This document shows, one piece after another, positions 53,253 through 63,064 of a stretch of DNA of 64,000 nt. Origin of the DNA: a bacterium HR19 (GTDB lineage: Bacteria; Calescibacteriota; Calescibacteriia; Calescibacteriales; Calescibacteriaceae). Numbering within the stretch: position 1 is the stretch's first letter; every line of letters begins with the position of its first letter. The notes under the pieces are model-generated. The model ran no database searches. It worked only from the letters and a program-made list of their open reading frames with translations, and was not told the origin of the DNA. A program made the position numbers and the translations under genes. The stretch is from positions 62,001 to 126,000 of the forward strand of contig BEHV01000003.1 in assembly GCA_002898315.1 (NCBI GenBank), written 5' to 3'.

Positions 53253-53363
53253 CTAAACTCTAAAAATTTTTTTCATCTCACACAAAAATTTCTCCAAACT
53301 TTCAGAAAAAAAGAACAGAGAAATCTCAGAAGATAAAATTGAATTCTCATAGGAGGAGGAAAA

Positions 53364-54215
53364 ATGATAGGAATAATAGGAGGTACAGGACTATACAATA
53401 TAGAAGGTCTCAAAATAAAAAAAGAAGTAGATATAGATACTCCTTTCGGGAAACCATCAGATAAAATAGCCGTGGGAGAGCTTGAAGGAGTAGAAGTAGC
53501 ATTCTTGCCAAGGCACGGCAGAAAACACACAATCCCTCCTCACAAAATAAATTTCAGAGCAAATATTTACGCTTTAAAAGTCATCGGAGTAGAAAGAATA
53601 GTAAGCGTGTCGGCAGTCGGAAGCATGAAAGAACACATAAGACCCGGAGATGCGGTAATCGTATCACAGTTTATAGATATGACCCAATCAAGACCAAGAA
53701 CATTTTTTGAAGAAGGAATAGTAGCGCATGTAGGTTTTTCAGACCCGGTTTGTCCAGAGGTATTTACAGCTTTGTATGAATCTTCAAAAGAAGCAGGAGT
53801 AATAACTCACAAAGGGGGAACATATATATGTATTGAGGGACCACAGTTCTCTTCAAGAGCGATGAGCAATCTATGGAGACAGTTCGGGGTTGATGTGATA
53901 GGAATGACAAATATTCCCGAAGCATATCTCGCAAGAGAAGCAGAAATATGTTATGGAACTTTGGCTTTTCCCACAGATTATGATTGCTGGTATGAAGGAG
54001 AAGAAATAGTCACAGCACAGATGGTAGTTGAAAACCTGAAAAAAAATGTAGAGAAAGCAAAAAAAATAATAAAGTTGTTTCTGAAAAAAATTCCAAAGGA
54101 AAGAAGTTGCAAATGTAAAGATGCGCTAAAAGATGCCATAGTTACCTCCCCAGAAAATATTCCTACACAAGTAAAAGAAAAGCTCAAACCCCTGATAGGA
54201 AGGTATGTGAAATGA
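53364..54215 (+). CDS. mtnP: S-methyl-5'-thioadenosine phosphorylase
   Basis: Phosphorolysis of methylthioadenosine to adenine and methylthioribose-1-phosphate. 283 residues with GIIGGTGLYNIEGL, PRHGRKHTIPPHKINFRANI, VSAVGSMKEHIRPGD and EGPQFSSRAMSNLWRQFG, followed by GMTNIPEAYLAREAEICY. A strong AGGAGGAGG precedes the ATG. C-terminal CKCKDAL is a cysteine pair also seen in related thermostable enzymes. Convergent with the adenosyltransferase gene. Confidence 0.95.
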   Translation: MIGIIGGTGLYNIEGLKIKKEVDIDTPFGKPSDKIAVGELEGVEVAFLPRHGRKHTIPPHKINFRANIYALKVIGVERIVSVSAVGSMKEHIRPGDAVIVSQFIDMTQSRPRTFFEEGIVAHVGFSDPVCPEVFTALYESSKEAGVITHKGGTYICIEGPQFSSRAMSNLWRQFGVDVIGMTNIPEAYLAREAEICYGTLAFPTDYDCWYEGEEIVTAQMVVENLKKNVEKAKKIIKLFLKKIPKERSCKCKDALKDAIVTSPENIPTQVKEKLKPLIGRYVK

Positions 54216-54221
54216 AATTTT

Positions 54222-54866
54222 TTATGGCTCCCAGCTCACAATTTCCTCTTTAATTCCTTTTCTTTTATTTATCACTCTTGCCATGATGAAAAGGAGGTCT
54301 GAAAGACGGTTGAGATATATAAGACAATTTTCATTTATCTTCTCATAAGACATAAGTTCGCTGACTTCTCTTTCCGCTCTCCTTGCAACCACCCTTGCTA
54401 TGTGAAGCAGTGATGCTTCCTCACTTCCTCCCGGGAGTATAAAATCTTCAAGAGGTTCAAGGTCTTTGAGATATGATCTCTCAACATCTTCAAGCCAATC
54501 TATCATCTTTTTTATGACCCTCTTTTTTTCTTTATCAATTGAGTCGGAGGGTTTGATGTATCTTGCAAGGTCTCCGGCAAGAATAAAAAGGTGGTTCTGA
54601 ACACGCTTCAAAACCTCAACTATATCTGAAAAATTACTATCTTTTGAAATAACCGATATGGCATATCCCAAAAAACTTGCGAGTTCATCTACAGAACCGT
54701 ATGCTTCCACTCTTGGGTGATGTTTTGAAAGAACAAATCCCCCGACAATATATGTCTGTCCCTTATCTCCAAACTTAGTGGTTATGACAGAAAGCCTCAC
54801 CCCTTTTCTTTCTTTCTTCTCCTCCTTTCCCCTCCGTATTTCTTCTTCTTTCTTCTCCTCTGACAT
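54222..54866 (-). CDS. Cob(I)alamin adenosyltransferase, PduO type
   Basis: Transfers adenosyl from ATP to cob(I)alamin. 214 residues with the N-terminal ATP-binding segment TTKFGDKGQTYIVGG, RVEAYGSVDELASFLGYA and the C-terminal ARRAEREVSEL and YLNRLSDLLFIMAR. A charged N-terminal extension of about 25 residues precedes the core. TAATCA 8 nt before the ATG suggests leaderless expression. It is far from cobL. Confidence 0.93.
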   Translation of the reverse strand: MSEEKKEEEIRRGKEEKKERKGVRLSVITTKFGDKGQTYIVGGFVLSKHHPRVEAYGSVDELASFLGYAISVISKDSNFSDIVEVLKRVQNHLFILAGDLARYIKPSDSIDKEKKRVIKKMIDWLEDVERSYLKDLEPLEDFILPGGSEEASLLHIARVVARRAEREVSELMSYEKINENCLIYLNRLSDLLFIMARVINKRKGIKEEIVSWEP

Positions 54867-54897
54867 AGTTAAAATGATTACTCAAAAGAACAAGATT

Positions 54898-56274
54898 TTA
54901 CTTTTTCCCAAGAGAATTGATGTAAGGGATTATATCTTTTACATATGGCAAAGATATAAATTTCTCTTCAAGGTCAAATTTCTTTTTCATTTTTCCTGTT
55001 ATGATAGCTTCTGGATTTATCCTTTTTGCTTCTTTTACTCTCTGTTCAAAAAAAGATGGAGTTCTTATCTCACCGAGCAAGCCGATCTCTCCGAAAGCCA
55101 CCCTTTTTCCAATAGGTATTCCAAGGTATGAGCTGGTTATAGATAGAGCAACTGCAAGGTCCATAGATACATCTGAGATTTTAAGTCCCCCAGCAACATT
55201 CAGAAAAACATCTTTATCCCACAGAGTAATTCCGGCAAATTTTTCAAGAACCGCTATAATTGTGTTCAACCTGACAACATCGTATCCTTGAGAAGTTCTG
55301 CGAGGGACGCCGAAAGGAGTCCTTGATACAAGTGCCTGAATCTCAATTATATAAACTCGCGTTCCCTCAACGACAGCAGAAATAGACGCTCCCGGAAAGT
55401 TCATAACATCTTCGTCTAAAAAGGCAGTAGAAGGATCAGAAACTTCTTCTAAACCCTTTCCTGTCATTACAAATATACCGAGCTCTCCCGTTGAACCGAA
55501 TCTGTTCTTCGTCGCTCTCACAACCCTTGTCATTCCTTCTGCTTCAACATATATCACTACATCTACCATGTGTTCAAGCATTTTCGGTCCCGCTACAACT
55601 CCTTCTTTTGTCACGTGCCCCACAAGTATAACGGGAATCCTATATCTTCTCGCAAAATCAACAGATTGTTGAGTTATCTCTCTCACTTGTGTTATAGTTC
55701 CGGGAGAAGAATCAACAAATTCGGAGTAAAAACTCTGAATAGCATCAAGTATAAGCAAACCATCTTTTCTAAATATTTTCTTTGCGTGTGAAAAAACTTT
55801 CTCTATATTGTTCTCAAAAAGGAGGTATAGCTTTGACGATCTGAAGTTTTCTTCGTTTGATATTCTTTTCACTCTGCTAGCAATTTGCATCACTGATTCC
55901 TCTGATGAGACATAGAGAACATCTGTATCTTTTGAAACATTGAGAGCAGATTGCAAAAGAAGGGTTGATTTACCAACTCCCGGCTCACCTCCGATGAGAA
56001 TGACAGAACCCGGAACTATACCTCCACCGAGAACCCTATCAAACTCTCCTACTGATGTTTTTATTCTGTAATCTATTTCGTTTTTTTGCGCGATGAAATA
56101 AATCGGTTCTGGCTCGCTTTCTAATTTTCTACTTTCGTCTTTTTCCAGCTCCTCTTTCTTTCTTCCTTTCTTCTTCTTTTCTTCTTCATATATCAGGGTA
56201 TTCCACTGCTCGCAAGATGGGCATCTTCCAAACCACTTCGGAGTTGAAAATCCGCAGTTCTGACAGATATACAT
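54898..56274 (-). CDS. radA: DNA repair protein RadA
   Basis: 458 residues. N-terminal zinc finger C4, C7, C18, C21 (CQNCG and CPSCEQW). RecA-like core with Walker A GGEPGVGKST at 95-104 and the RadA-specific KNRFGSTGE at 256-264. A Lon-protease-like C-terminal domain follows (AGGLKISDVSMDLAVALSI, then KRVAFGEIGLLGEIR). It drives branch migration in recombination. A charged Lys/Glu insert (31-56) separates finger and core. Confidence 0.96.
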   Translation of the reverse strand: MYICQNCGFSTPKWFGRCPSCEQWNTLIYEEEKKKKGRKKEELEKDESRKLESEPEPIYFIAQKNEIDYRIKTSVGEFDRVLGGGIVPGSVILIGGEPGVGKSTLLLQSALNVSKDTDVLYVSSEESVMQIASRVKRISNEENFRSSKLYLLFENNIEKVFSHAKKIFRKDGLLILDAIQSFYSEFVDSSPGTITQVREITQQSVDFARRYRIPVILVGHVTKEGVVAGPKMLEHMVDVVIYVEAEGMTRVVRATKNRFGSTGELGIFVMTGKGLEEVSDPSTAFLDEDVMNFPGASISAVVEGTRVYIIEIQALVSRTPFGVPRRTSQGYDVVRLNTIIAVLEKFAGITLWDKDVFLNVAGGLKISDVSMDLAVALSITSSYLGIPIGKRVAFGEIGLLGEIRTPSFFEQRVKEAKRINPEAIITGKMKKKFDLEEKFISLPYVKDIIPYINSLGKK

Positions 56275-56366
56275 AAGATTTATTTAGTCATCTTTCAGAA
56301 TAAAATTGGTCAAAAATTCGTCTTCCCATCAAAAACTTCTGCTTCATATTTATTAACTTCAATATC

Positions 56367-57077
56367 TTACTTTTCGCCCTCTTCACCCTGAATATAATCT
56401 TTCATTTTCTTTCTGAGCTCTTCTTCTGGATTTACATTATGCAATGCTGAAACGAAGGCAAGAGTAAAAAGTATCTCACGAACTGAGTTTTTTATCTTCT
56501 CTTTATCTTCATCTTGAAGCAAATCATCAATCATCTTCTTTAACTTGACAGAAATATCAGATTTATCAACACTATTTTTTATATCTCCCGCGTTGATTTT
56601 CTTTTCAAAGAACCTGTAAGCGAAATATAGCGACGGCATAGAGATTTTCAAATCTTTCCCGCTCCCCTTCCCGGCTGATTCGCTTCTTTTCATTCTCTCC
56701 CAGTTTCTGAGAACCTCTTCGGGAGTGCTTAGCTTCTTATCTCCAAAAATATGAGGATGCCTTGATATAAGTTTTGATATGAGAGATAAAAAGACATCTT
56801 TCAAAGAAAGCTCACCTTCCTGTTCCAATATTTTTATGATAAAGAGAGATACAAGAATAACATCTCCAAGCTCATTTTTCAGGGCGGAAAAATCACCGCT
56901 ATCTATACATTCTAAAACCTCGTATGCTTCTTCAACTATCTTGAACTTCACACTTTCAACGGTTTGAGTTCTATCCCACGGACACTCTGCTCGGAGTATA
57001 TTTATAATAGACCAGAGTTCCTCAAAACTTCCTTCTACTTCACCTGTGATAAAATGATTTTTATCAAGAAGTTTCAC
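56367..57077 (-). CDS. mazG: Nucleoside triphosphate pyrophosphohydrolase
   Basis: 236 residues, GTG start. The MazG motif is clear: ILRAECPWDRTQTVESVKF, then EEAYEVLECID and ELGDVILVSLFI (metal-binding EExxE and ExxD). The second half (HPHIFGDKKLSTPEEVLRNW) fits full-length two-domain MazG, slightly short. It acts on abnormal nucleotides. Confidence 0.93.
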   Translation of the reverse strand: MKLLDKNHFITGEVEGSFEELWSIINILRAECPWDRTQTVESVKFKIVEEAYEVLECIDSGDFSALKNELGDVILVSLFIIKILEQEGELSLKDVFLSLISKLISRHPHIFGDKKLSTPEEVLRNWERMKRSESAGKGSGKDLKISMPSLYFAYRFFEKKINAGDIKNSVDKSDISVKLKKMIDDLLQDEDKEKIKNSVREILFTLAFVSALHNVNPEEELRKKMKDYIQGEEGEK

Positions 57078-57171
57078 TTTATCTTAAAAGTAATTACAAA
57101 TGGTCAGATATTGATTTTCACACAAAAACAGACCTTCGGAGGAACTTGAACAAAAGAAAAAACAAATAAAA

Positions 57172-58431
57172 TCACAAGTAAATGTACTCTTGAAGCTCTT
57201 CTTCTGAAATCCTGTATCTTCTTATCTCCTGATCAACTTTTTCTTCTTTTTTCTTCTCATCAACTGCCTGCTCCTTCTTCTGTTCTTCAAGAGATTTTTT
57301 CGTAAGGTACATCTGATATGCAAGTTCAACGGCTGCCTTCATAGATGACGGGTCTGCTATTCCCTTACCAGCTATATTATAAGCGGTCCCGTGGTCTGGG
57401 GATGTTCTTATTATAGGTATTCCTATTGTAAGATTCACAGCGTTATCAAAATCAACGAGCTTGACAGGTATAAGCCCTTGGTCGTGATACATAGCTATTA
57501 TTGCATCAAACTGCTTATTGTATGCTTTCCAGAAAGCGGTATCAGGAGAAAGAGGTCCTTCAGCATCTATACCTATGCTTCTCATTGAAACAATGGCAGG
57601 GTATATCATATCTTTCTCTTCATCTCCGAATATTCCACCTTCTCCCGCGTGCGGATTCAAACCACAAACTCCTATTTTCGGATTTTTCAGTCCAAAATAC
57701 TGCCTCAACGTCTTCCAAGTCAGAAGTCCAACTTTATATATCCTCTGGGGAGTTATTCTCATAGATACATCTTTGAGTGGGACATGAATCGTGACGAGAG
57801 AGACCTTAAAGTGTTTTGAGACGAACATCATTGTGAATTCTTTTGTTCCGGTAAGTTCTGCTATCATTTCGGTATGTCCTCCGTATCTAAATCCCGCTTC
57901 GTTTATTATCTCTTTGTTTATAGGTGCGGTAACTATTGCGTGAACATATCCGTCTAAGCAAGCTTTTACAGCTTCTTTCACATAGTTCACCATAGCTCTC
58001 CCACAGTTTCTATCAGGACGACCGTATCTCAACCTTGTCATCTTGAGATTTGAAATGCTTTTGACAAGCAGTTCTTTTTCTCCAAGAGCTATACTTTTGA
58101 GATTATCAAGAGTAGATATTTCTCTGAATCTGACTTTCAAACCTATGTCTTCAGCTAATTTTGTAAGGACTCCTTTATCTCCAAATATGATGGGGAAAAT
58201 CTTTTTTCTGATGGATTTATCTAAAAGGGCTTTTACCGTAACTTCGGGACCTATTCCTGTAGGGTCCCCCATAGATACTCCTATTATAACTTTACCTTCT
58301 GCGGTCTCTCCTGATTCGGTTATTTGTATTTTTGGGAGCCGTCCTCTTCTGCCTCTCTTTTCCTTTTTGTCTAATTTAATTTCTTGTTTTTTATCTCTAT
58401 AAACATTTTTTGCTTTTGGGCGTCTACCCAT
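57172..58431 (-). CDS. pdxA: 4-hydroxythreonine-4-phosphate dehydrogenase
   Basis: Pyridoxal phosphate synthesis, DXP-dependent route. 419 residues against about 330 normally. The core begins IGVSMGDPTGIGPEV near residue 50 and has GGHTEMIAELTG and GLNPHAGEGGIFGDEE, then AMYHDQGLIPVKL and IIRTSPDHGTAYNIAGKG. There is a basic N-terminal extension (about 45 residues) and a charged C-terminal tail (about 50). The ATG is backed by AAGGAGGTG located inside surA; the first 61 nt overlap the surA end in another frame. Confidence 0.94.
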   Translation of the reverse strand: MGRRPKAKNVYRDKKQEIKLDKKEKRGRRGRLPKIQITESGETAEGKVIIGVSMGDPTGIGPEVTVKALLDKSIRKKIFPIIFGDKGVLTKLAEDIGLKVRFREISTLDNLKSIALGEKELLVKSISNLKMTRLRYGRPDRNCGRAMVNYVKEAVKACLDGYVHAIVTAPINKEIINEAGFRYGGHTEMIAELTGTKEFTMMFVSKHFKVSLVTIHVPLKDVSMRITPQRIYKVGLLTWKTLRQYFGLKNPKIGVCGLNPHAGEGGIFGDEEKDMIYPAIVSMRSIGIDAEGPLSPDTAFWKAYNKQFDAIIAMYHDQGLIPVKLVDFDNAVNLTIGIPIIRTSPDHGTAYNIAGKGIADPSSMKAAVELAYQMYLTKKSLEEQKKEQAVDEKKKEEKVDQEIRRYRISEEELQEYIYL

Positions 58432-59225
58432 CTTTCAAACACCTCCTTATACTTTTGTTTGATGTAAAAATCCCTGAACGCCGGGTCATCTTTTAAATTA
58501 GAAAAATCTGGCTTGAATATATCTTTTATAAAGAAAATAATCTTTTTTCCGTCATCTGTGTTAATGACAGAAAAACCTGTTGAAGGTAGGGAGAATATTG
58601 CATCATCAAACTGCTTCATCAGTTCTCCTCTTCTAACCCACCCAAGAGAAGAAAACTCATTTACATCATAGAACCGTTTTTCTGTATCAGATTTTTCTCC
58701 GGAGCTCTTTATCTCTTTATAAAGAACATATCTTTTTTCAAAGTCCTTTTCTATCTTATCTTTGTTTTTGTTGTAGAACTTCAAGATTTCTTCATCAGAT
58801 ATGAAATTCACTCCAACAACATAAAAGAAAAGTTCATCTGAAATTTTTTTGGCTTTTATAAGGTTTCTGTATTCATCTAAGGTGATCCCTTTTTTCAAGA
58901 GTTCGTACTCTACCTCTTTTATACTTGCTTTGTGAATTTTTTCAATGAGTGAATCTATTTCATCTCTTGATAAAGAGATGCCAGATTTACTTGCGAATTC
59001 AAGTATGACATATGAATTGACTATAAAATCAAGGGCGTCATCATAGCTTTCAAAACCGAAGACATCTTTTACTGACTCAACAAAACTTTTCGTTATAACT
59101 CTTTTTTCTACAACTCCAATAACTTCGTCGTCATAAGTGTTTGCTGATAGGATATTTGGAAAAGCAAAACAGAGAATGACAAGCATTGCACAAAGCGCCG
59201 ATAAAAGATTTGATGCAGAACTCAT
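58371..59225 (-). CDS. surA: SurA-like periplasmic chaperone/peptidyl-prolyl isomerase
   Basis: 284 residues with a signal peptide ending near ILSANT, an N-terminal SurA-type helical domain (IVNSYVILEFASKSGISLS) and a C-terminal parvulin-like segment (VNEFSSLGWVRRGELMKQF, then DDAIFSLPSTGFS). It is upstream of pdxA as in the E. coli surA-pdxA operon. It probably escorts outer-membrane proteins to BamA. The parvulin domain looks incomplete, so isomerase activity is uncertain. Confidence 0.82.
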   Translation of the reverse strand: MSSASNLLSALCAMLVILCFAFPNILSANTYDDEVIGVVEKRVITKSFVESVKDVFGFESYDDALDFIVNSYVILEFASKSGISLSRDEIDSLIEKIHKASIKEVEYELLKKGITLDEYRNLIKAKKISDELFFYVVGVNFISDEEILKFYNKNKDKIEKDFEKRYVLYKEIKSSGEKSDTEKRFYDVNEFSSLGWVRRGELMKQFDDAIFSLPSTGFSVINTDDGKKIIFFIKDIFKPDFSNLKDDPAFRDFYIKQKYKEVFERWVDAQKQKMFIEIKNKKLN

Positions 59226-59241
59226 AGTTTTCTTTAATTTT

Positions 59242-59856
59242 TTACTTTCCTGTTTTCAGCTTCTGTTTATTAATTTTCTGAGATGAAATAATTTTATCTA
59301 TTATTCCGTATTCAAGTGCTTCTTGCGGAGACATGAAGAAATCTCGCTGAGTATCCTGTTCAATTTTAGAAATGGGTTGCTTCGTATGATTAGATAATAT
59401 TTCATTGACAATAGCTTTCAGTCGCAGAATCTCTTTTGCGTGGATTTCTATATCTTGTGCTGTTCCTTCAATTCCTCCCCACGGTTGATGTAGCATTATT
59501 CTTGAATGGGGAAGAGCAAACCTTTTGCCGGGAGTTCCACCCGCAAGTAGAACAGTAGCCATAGAAGCGCACTGACCTATACATATTGTGTTTATATCAG
59601 CCGAAACATATTGCATAGTATCGTATATAGCAAGTCCAGCGGTTATACTTCCGCCAGGCGAGTTTATATAAAGAAATATATCTTTCTCTTGGTCTTCTGC
59701 ATCAAGGTAGAGGAGCTGAGCTATAATGAGGTTTGCGACCTGATCTGTTATAGGAGAGCCGAGAAAAATTATTCGCTCGCTCAAAAGCCTTGACCAAATA
59801 TCGTAAGCTCTCTCTCCCCTTGCGGTCTGCTCTATTACAAAAGGAATATACAACAT
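59242..59856 (-). CDS. clpP: ATP-dependent Clp protease proteolytic subunit
   Basis: 204 residues from the ATG at 59856. Catalytic triad: Ser98 ([14 protein letters not shown]), His123 (MLHQPWGG) and Asp172. Further motifs are [12 protein letters not shown] and [15 protein letters not shown]. The common Ala before Ser98's partner is Cys96-Ala97. An upstream in-frame ATG at 59931 would add 25 hydrophobic residues unlike the family. It is followed by surA. Confidence 0.95.
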   Translation of the reverse strand: MLYIPFVIEQTARGERAYDIWSRLLSERIIFLGSPITDQVANLIIAQLLYLDAEDQEKDIFLYINSPGGSITAGLAIYDTMQYVSADINTICIGQCASMATVLLAGGTPGKRFALPHSRIMLHQPWGGIEGTAQDIEIHAKEILRLKAIVNEILSNHTKQPISKIEQDTQRDFFMSPQEALEYGIIDKIISSQKINKQKLKTGK

Positions 59857-59920
59857 ATCAAAAAATGTTAATAAAAAAAATTTAAAAAGTTCAAAGTTAA
59901 AAACAAATGAAACCGAAAAG

Positions 59921-60688
59921 TCAAAGTTCAAGAAGTTTTTCCATCATCTTTGCGTTTATTACTGCCTGAACCCTTGGGTGATTATTGAAATAAATGAAAA
60001 TCTTTTCAAACTCTCCCGCAGAGTTTATCTTCTCTTTCCATTCCGACAGCTCATCAGAAGAGTAAAGATAATCGTACCTTTCCTCGGGTTTTTCGTGATT
60101 GTACCACTTTTCAGCATTTCTGCCGTGAAATCTTATATATGCAAACTTTTTGGTAGTGACAACAAAAACAGGAGGAATAAGCCCATGTATCCTCGGCTCA
60201 TCAACACAGACAAAACAAGAATCAAGCTTTTCAAGAAGATAAAATGTGTCATCTGAGATCCACTCCACAGACCTGAATTCAAAAGCCAAATCGTAATCAT
60301 AAAAAATATCACGAAGTTTTTTAACATAGTCCTTCGCCCGCTCGCTTTTGTGAAACGAGTGAGGGAACTGAAAAAGCAAAACACCAAGAGTATCTCCAAA
60401 CGCCTTTAAAACATCTTTCATAGCTTCAACATCTTTCTCACCGAAATCCCTCACATGAGTAAAAACCTGATTTGCTTTCACCGAAAAAACAAAATTCCCC
60501 TTCACTTTTTTTCTCATTCCCTCAACAACTTTTGGAGAAGGTATCCTGTAATATGTTGAATTTACTTCGGTGGTTCTGAAATGCTTTGAGTAAAAACTCA
60601 AAAATTCGCTCTTCCTGATGCTCTTTGGATAAAAGTATCCGTACCAATCCTCGTAGCTGAAACCAGATGTTCCAATAAGTTTTTCCAT
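59921..60688 (-). CDS. DUF72 family protein
   Basis: 255 residues from the ATG at 60688, giving the standard N-terminus [18 protein letters not shown]. Other DUF72 features: [46 protein letters not shown] and [12 protein letters not shown]-barrel-like fold of unknown activity, related to YecE. Its 3' end lies 64 bp upstream of the clpP start on the same strand. Confidence 0.9.
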   Translation of the reverse strand: MEKLIGTSGFSYEDWYGYFYPKSIRKSEFLSFYSKHFRTTEVNSTYYRIPSPKVVEGMRKKVKGNFVFSVKANQVFTHVRDFGEKDVEAMKDVLKAFGDTLGVLLFQFPHSFHKSERAKDYVKKLRDIFYDYDLAFEFRSVEWISDDTFYLLEKLDSCFVCVDEPRIHGLIPPVFVVTTKKFAYIRFHGRNAEKWYNHEKPEERYDYLYSSDELSEWKEKINSAGEFEKIFIYFNNHPRVQAVINAKMMEKLLEL

Positions 60689-60743
60689 CCAAACTAAAAA
60701 ATATAAAAAGTCGTAGCAAATAGACAAAATAATAAAAATCAAA

Positions 60744-61643
60744 GTGAATATCAGAGAATATGAATTCGTACTCAGGCCCGTATTAGATGAGGCGAGGGAT
60801 AAGAACATAAGAGTATGTCCCGTCGGTGGTTTTGTGAGAGATATACTGCTGAATATAAAAACAGATGATTTTGACTTCGTAGTTGAAGGAGAGACAAAAG
60901 ATATAGCAAAAGAAGTTTTCATAAAACTGAAAGGGAAAAATTTCAAGTATTTTCCTAAGTTTGGGACTGCGAGTTTTGAATTTTCAGGCGGAAGGGTTGA
61001 TTTCGCAAGAGCAAGAGAAGAGTTTTACCCCGTACCCGGAAAGCATCCTGATATAAAATTCATAGATAAAATTGAACTTGACCTGAAAAGAAGAGATTTT
61101 TCAATAAACGCAATGGCGCTTGAAATAGATGATAGTATGAACACAAAAATAATTGACCTTTTTGATGGATTAAAAGATACGAGAGAAAAAAAAATAAGAG
61201 TTCTTCATCTTGGAAGTATATCAGATGACCCGACAAGAATTCTGCGGGCTATCAGATTGAAACTGAAACTCAAATTTGAAATCTCAAAAGAAACTCTTGA
61301 ATCTCTTGAAATAGCAAAAGAAAATCAGGCGTTCAAAAATGTTTCAGGAGATAGATATTGGAGCGAAATAAAAATAGCCAGCAGGGAAAACCTGCTATAT
61401 GAATTCATCATAGAACTTGACAAGCTATCGGTTCTCTTTTCAATAAATCCCGAGCTGTCTTTATCTCAAAAAGAGAAGGAAAAACTCGCAAAAATAAAGA
61501 AAATCCCCTCAGGAGATGAAAAGTTAGCGGAATTTCTGACGATATACTTTGAACGCTCTCCATATACAGGATATGAGATAATGAAGTTCTTCAAGGTATC
61601 AAAAACATTAGAAAAACTTGTGCTTGAAAAAATAAAATCCTAA
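60744..61643 (+). CDS. cca: tRNA nucleotidyltransferase/poly(A) polymerase (class II)
   Basis: 299 residues, GTG start. PVGGFVRDILLN, TDDFDFVVEG (catalytic acidic pair), ELDLKRRDFSINAMAL and DDPTRILRAIRLKLKL are class II signatures. It lacks the C-terminal tail of full CCA enzymes, so it could be a half-activity A- or CC-adding enzyme or poly(A) polymerase. Divergent from the DUF72 gene; TAATAA 8 nt before the GTG. Confidence 0.88.
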   Translation: MNIREYEFVLRPVLDEARDKNIRVCPVGGFVRDILLNIKTDDFDFVVEGETKDIAKEVFIKLKGKNFKYFPKFGTASFEFSGGRVDFARAREEFYPVPGKHPDIKFIDKIELDLKRRDFSINAMALEIDDSMNTKIIDLFDGLKDTREKKIRVLHLGSISDDPTRILRAIRLKLKLKFEISKETLESLEIAKENQAFKNVSGDRYWSEIKIASRENLLYEFIIELDKLSVLFSINPELSLSQKEKEKLAKIKKIPSGDEKLAEFLTIYFERSPYTGYEIMKFFKVSKTLEKLVLEKIKS

Positions 61644-61741
61644 CCCCTTCAAAAATACCGTTAGTATAAAAGATTGGTTCTCTTCTGATTGACATAAGTT
61701 CAGAAAAGACCGCTCATTTAAGGCCAGCCCTAAAGCTTTTT

Positions 61742-62977
61742 CTAATCCTTTTTCCTTAAAATATGACCCTTCAAAATAAGAAGAAAGAGAAAAATAAGCG
61801 AGTGAAATATGCCGAGGACCAAAAATATACCAGATACACCGAATTTTGTTGAAATCAAACCCATAAAAGTCGGTCCAATAATATTTCCGAGAGAAAAAGC
61901 CCAGTCCATAAAACCTATTGTTCCACCTATCCTTTCTTTCTCTTTTGCTTCGCTTCCAACCTCAGCCATCAAAAATGGATAAGAAAGAGCCGAAAAAGAG
62001 CCAGAAAACAAAAATATCACAAAGAAAAAAATCTTTGATTTAAATCCATAAGAGAGAAGAATGATTGGGAGAGAAGATAAAAGGGCAAAGATCAAAGCGA
62101 AATAAGACTTGTCTTTTGCCGAATCTACAAAACGAGCGGAAGAGTACTGCAAAACAGAAGATAAAACAGCATAAAGAGTTATCGCCAATCCAACATCAAA
62201 TTTATCAAATCCGAAATTTTCAAGAAGCAAAGGAGAGTAAGAAATCACAACACCTCTCTGCCAGATCACGAAAAACCAGATCAAAAAAGCCATAAGAAAA
62301 ACTCGGGACCCCAAAATATCCTTTATATCGCTCAAAACATCTTTCTTATGATCAACTCCAACCTCTCTATCTTTATCTTTTAAAAATACCAAAGATACAA
62401 AAAGGGCAATAAGTCCCATAACTCCCATAGAATAGAAAGCAACAAACTCACCGAAGAACTTTCCGATAAATCCCCCGATAACAGGACCTACTCCAAATCC
62501 AAGCAGGAGCGAACCACCCAGAATCGCAGCAACCTTACCCTCATTACCTCTTGGCACATTATCTAACGCATACGCAAAAGCCACGGGCAAAATCATAGAT
62601 GACGCAACCCCGTGTACCACCCTCACCAAAAACAGAGATAAAAAGTTGTTAGCATGAGAATATAAAAAAGAAGTAATTGAATATAACACAAGACCTATTG
62701 CAATAAACAGTTTTCTACCATACTTATCTGACATGATAGAAGATAAAGGAACAGCAAACAACCTCGCAAATGCAAATCCAGAATAAATCAAACCAACAAA
62801 CTCCTCCCCAACTATTCTCTTTGAAAAATCGGCAAGAAAAGGAATTATAAAACCTATACCCAAAATTGAAATGAAAATTAAGATAGCAGAGTGAAAAACA
62901 GGAACTAAAACCTCTCCACTACTTTTTGTTTCAGTTTCAGTATAATCTTCTGATTCAGAATTGATGTATGACTTCAT
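61742..62977 (-). CDS. MFS transporter
   Basis: 411 residues, about twelve membrane segments. The major-facilitator motif A appears as SSIMSDKYGRKLFIAIG and a second-half copy is less clear. GGFIGKFFGEFVAFYSMG and PVIGGF fit the drug-efflux-like set. Substrate unknown. The gap to the upstream cca end is 98 bp with no feature seen. Confidence 0.85.
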   Translation of the reverse strand: MKSYINSESEDYTETETKSSGEVLVPVFHSAILIFISILGIGFIIPFLADFSKRIVGEEFVGLIYSGFAFARLFAVPLSSIMSDKYGRKLFIAIGLVLYSITSFLYSHANNFLSLFLVRVVHGVASSMILPVAFAYALDNVPRGNEGKVAAILGGSLLLGFGVGPVIGGFIGKFFGEFVAFYSMGVMGLIALFVSLVFLKDKDREVGVDHKKDVLSDIKDILGSRVFLMAFLIWFFVIWQRGVVISYSPLLLENFGFDKFDVGLAITLYAVLSSVLQYSSARFVDSAKDKSYFALIFALLSSLPIILLSYGFKSKIFFFVIFLFSGSFSALSYPFLMAEVGSEAKEKERIGGTIGFMDWAFSLGNIIGPTFMGLISTKFGVSGIFLVLGIFHSLIFLFLLILKGHILRKKD

Positions 62978-63050
62978 CTTTCAAAATTGTTATTGAAGCA
63001 AAAGCAGATTTCTCATTATCAAAAATTTATCAAAAACGGTGAAGAAAATT

Positions 63051-63056
63051 TAAAAT
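63051..63056 (+). promoter_or_regulatory. -10-like box before tolQ
   Basis: TAAAAT ends 8 nt before the ATG at 63065, with TTATCA 18 bp upstream as a weak -35. It supports the ATG at 63065 over an in-frame TTG at 62987. Confidence 0.4.
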
Positions 63057-63064
63057 TCATTTCA

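Noticed and set aside
58330-58431. AT-hook-like RGRLPK and GRRPK in the PdxA extension
   Set aside because: The motif is incomplete and PdxA is a metabolic enzyme; basic residues follow from the overlap with surA.
61644-61741. Possible terminator between cca and the MFS gene
   Set aside because: No GC-rich stem followed by a T run is visible; only weak short complementarity.
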